A DNA stretch of 64,000 nt. Origin: RHLJ01 sp965212165. GTDB lineage: Bacteria > Bacteroidota > Rhodothermia > Balneolales > Balneolaceae. This document shows, piece by piece, positions 62,322-64,000 of the stretch; the first letter of the stretch is position 1; every line of letters begins with the position of its first letter. A program made the position numbers and the translations under genes. The notes beneath the pieces were generated by a model that saw only the letters and a list, made by a program, of their open reading frames with translations, made no database searches and was not told where the DNA came from. Where the stretch lies: assembly GCA_965212165.1 (NCBI GenBank), contig OZ243096.1, positions 3,100,001 through 3,164,000 on the forward strand, in the 5' to 3' direction.

Positions 62322-63143
62322 TCAATCAACTTGTACTGTTAACACTGATTTATCGGTGAGTATATAAAACTGCCCATTCAATTTAACAACATCTTGAATT
62401 ACTAAATCTTCTGGGAATAATATTTCGTCTTTTGTTTCTCTTGAATTTCTAATTCCTGAAGCGCTAATCAACCATTCTTCGCCTTTTTTATCTACAAAAA
62501 GCTGAATGGCACCTTCTAATGGAAAACTCCTAACTTGAACCCCATTATAAGCAAGTTGATGATATTGCTTCGATTTCAGATCTAAAATGTATAAGTCTTT
62601 ACCCATTAATTGTAAATCACTTACTTCTTTTATGACACTCGGTATCTGAAACTCATCTCGTTTATTTCCTAAGTCATCTACACTAATGATCGACTTTGAA
62701 TCATTATCATAAAAGAATAACTCGTTAAAACTATTCACGCTTAAATGAGTAGGTCTAATGGGTCTACTCGAACGTGCTCTAGGATATCTTCTTAAAGTTG
62801 TTAAATACTGAAACCGTCTATCAAAGATCTGAATTCTATTATTTCTATTATCTGAAACATATATTTTGAGCCCATTGGTGGCATCAATATCTATGGGTGT
62901 ATCAAACTGGTAATCACCGCTACCAAGTCCACCAATTGTTTCAATTATATCACCAAGGTGATTGAGTTTTATAACTCTATTTCTACCTGATTCGACAACA
63001 AATATGAAATCTTGAGTAACATAAATTGAAGTCGGTTTTTTTAGATTTGTAAAAATAACTTCTGGACTTACAGACTTTTTTTGTGCAAAAATAGTAGTTG
63101 CACAAAAAAGTATGCCTATCAGTAAAAGAAGAAGTTTTTTCAC
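62322..63143 (-). CDS. Exported NHL/6-bladed beta-propeller-like protein
   Basis: A 273-aa protein with signal peptide (MKKLLLLLIGILFCATTIFA, then QKK) and NHL-type repeats: FIFVVESGRNRVIKLNHLGD, GLKIYVSDNRNNRIQIFDRR, and LFFYDNDSKSIISVDDLGNK. These build a beta-propeller, usually a binding or extracellular lyase/hydrolase scaffold. It starts with GTG, overlapping the purD stop by 4 nt (GTGA). The LuxE-like gene follows after two bases. The function of the propeller in the series is unknown. Confidence 0.82.
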   Translation of the reverse strand: MKKLLLLLIGILFCATTIFAQKKSVSPEVIFTNLKKPTSIYVTQDFIFVVESGRNRVIKLNHLGDIIETIGGLGSGDYQFDTPIDIDATNGLKIYVSDNRNNRIQIFDRRFQYLTTLRRYPRARSSRPIRPTHLSVNSFNELFFYDNDSKSIISVDDLGNKRDEFQIPSVIKEVSDLQLMGKDLYILDLKSKQYHQLAYNGVQVRSFPLEGAIQLFVDKKGEEWLISASGIRNSRETKDEILFPEDLVIQDVVKLNGQFYILTDKSVLTVQVD

Positions 63144-64000
63144 TCTAAATGTTTTAAACCTTTAGCACCGACATCACTTCTATAGAAAGCTTTGTCGAAG
63201 TTTATTTTATTGATCTCAGAATACGATTGGTCAATTGCTTTTTGTAACGTTTCTCCAGAACCTACCACATTCAACACTCTCCCACCATTTGATACTAACG
63301 TAACGTTTTCTGTTTTAGTCCCGGCATGAAAAATTATGGCATCTTCTACTTCATCAATTCCTGTAATCACTTTCCCTTTTTCATAAGATTCAGGATATCC
63401 TCCCGATGCCATTACGACCGCACATCTATATTGATCATCAAAATTGATTGCTGTTTCTTGAAGCTTTCCTTCCGTACATGAGGCAATTACTTCCAACAAA
63501 TCTGATTTCATTCTAGGTATAATAACCTGACATTCAGGATCTCCAAAACGACAATTATATTCTACAACCTTTGGACCTTCTTTTGTGATCATTAACCCTA
63601 CGTAGAGAATACCCTTATATGGATATCCTTCTGCTTTCATTCCATCAATAGTGGGCTTAATGATATCTCGATCTGTAATCTCTAAAACTTCTTGAGTAGC
63701 AATAGGTGCGGGTGAATAAGCTCCCATCCCACCCGTATTAAGTCCGGTATCGCCTTCACCAACCCGTTTATGATCTTGTGCATTACCTATAACTTTGAAG
63801 CTATTTCCATCACAAATTGCAAAAACGGAAGCTTCTTCGCCCTCCATGAATTCTTCAATAACCAAACGTGATGCTGCTCCACTTAAGGATCCACTTTTTA
63901 ATTCTTCAAGTGCCTCTAAAGCTTCTTGTTCTGTTTCTGGAATTAGAACTCCTTTTCCTGCTGCTAATCCATCTGCTTTTAGAACAACTGGATATTTAGC
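63140..64000 (-). CDS. purD: Phosphoribosylamine--glycine ligase (N-terminus cut by window edge)
   Basis: The C-terminal 286 residues of GAR synthetase, which joins glycine to phosphoribosylamine in purine synthesis. The frame is open to base 64000 and begins AKYPVVLKADGLAAGKGVLI, the ATP-grasp lysine segment. It continues with RLVIEEFMEGEEASVFAICD, GDTGLNTGGMGAYSPAPI and VEYNCRFGDPECQVIIPRM, all family-typical. A shorter start within this fragment (63865) would be wrong. The stop overlaps the propeller gene start, so purD leads a cotranscribed series. Confidence 0.95.
   Translation of the reverse strand, partial: AKYPVVLKADGLAAGKGVLIPETEQEALEALEELKSGSLSGAASRLVIEEFMEGEEASVFAICDGNSFKVIGNAQDHKRVGEGDTGLNTGGMGAYSPAPIATQEVLEITDRDIIKPTIDGMKAEGYPYKGILYVGLMITKEGPKVVEYNCRFGDPECQVIIPRMKSDLLEVIASCTEGKLQETAINFDDQYRCAVVMASGGYPESYEKGKVITGIDEVEDAIIFHAGTKTENVTLVSNGGRVLNVVGSGETLQKAIDQSYSEINKINFDKAFYRSDVGAKGLKHLE

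Noticed and set aside
1..64000. CRISPR array, prophage, insertion sequence or integrated plasmid
   Set aside because: No regularly spaced repeats, transposase, integrase or phage structural genes were seen. Content and gene packing look chromosomal throughout.

Overview
The window looks like a contiguous chromosomal piece of a marine-type member of the Bacteroidota/Rhodothermota-Balneolota assemblage, most likely Balneolaceae. The signs are low G+C (mid-thirties per cent by eye), A-rich rather than Shine-Dalgarno translation starts for most genes, three secreted proteins with the NYPNPFNP-type C-terminal type IX secretion (T9SS) sorting domain, families restricted to or common in this group (DUF6090, DUF3098, LuxC/LuxE-like proteins without luciferase), and HslVU, tricorn-like proteases and a B12-dependent ribonucleotide reductase. 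The species call is inference. I saw no insertion sequence, prophage, CRISPR array, rRNA or tRNA.

Layout. 1-4.4 kb (minus): the end of a T9SS cargo protein, an MFS transporter, dUTPase, a DUF3108 protein and a YffB/Spx-like protein. 4.5-14.2 kb (plus): a lipoprotein, a tightly packed trio (87-aa protein, biotin carrier protein, MurA), RNase G behind a gene-free leader of about 425 bp, HslV-HslU, a C-terminal processing protease and a lamin-tail T9SS protein. 14.3-28.8 kb (mostly minus): two tricorn-like proteases, a CotH-type lipoprotein (plus), a VC_2705-type Na+/solute symporter with its DUF4212 small subunit, a possible unannotated 40-aa basic protein, and NrdJ. 28.8-29.5 kb: the largest gene-free stretch, extremely AT-rich with three DnaA-box matches, two of them perfect. 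It is either a replication-origin candidate or a DnaA-controlled nrdJ promoter region. 29.5-39.3 kb (plus): a calcium-loop lipoprotein, a DUF3047 protein, an RND efflux operon with one adaptor and two permeases, and an acyl-ACP thioesterase. 39.3-45.5 kb (minus): aldo/keto reductase, a large T9SS protein, a dicarboxylate symporter, DUF92 and DUF3098. 45.6-50.2 kb (plus): Maf, a TPR protein, a secreted amidotransferase-like protein and MazG; Maf and MazG are both nucleotide 'house-cleaning' enzymes. 50.2-56.6 kb: DUF2306, citrate synthase, CPBP protease, alpha/beta hydrolase, DUF6090, a thioredoxin-like/permease pair and a cupin. 56.6-64 kb: LeuS, a PEGA-domain protein, and a minus-strand series purD - beta-propeller protein - LuxE-like - LuxC-like.

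Most of the content is housekeeping. The more unusual items are the DnaA-box region upstream of nrdJ, the 40-aa reading frame with its start codon in a hairpin, the long hairpin-containing RNase G leader, the LuxE/LuxC pair without luciferase, and a dispersed-repeat remnant between those two genes. No computation or database search was run. Domain calls are from recognising motifs in the translations.
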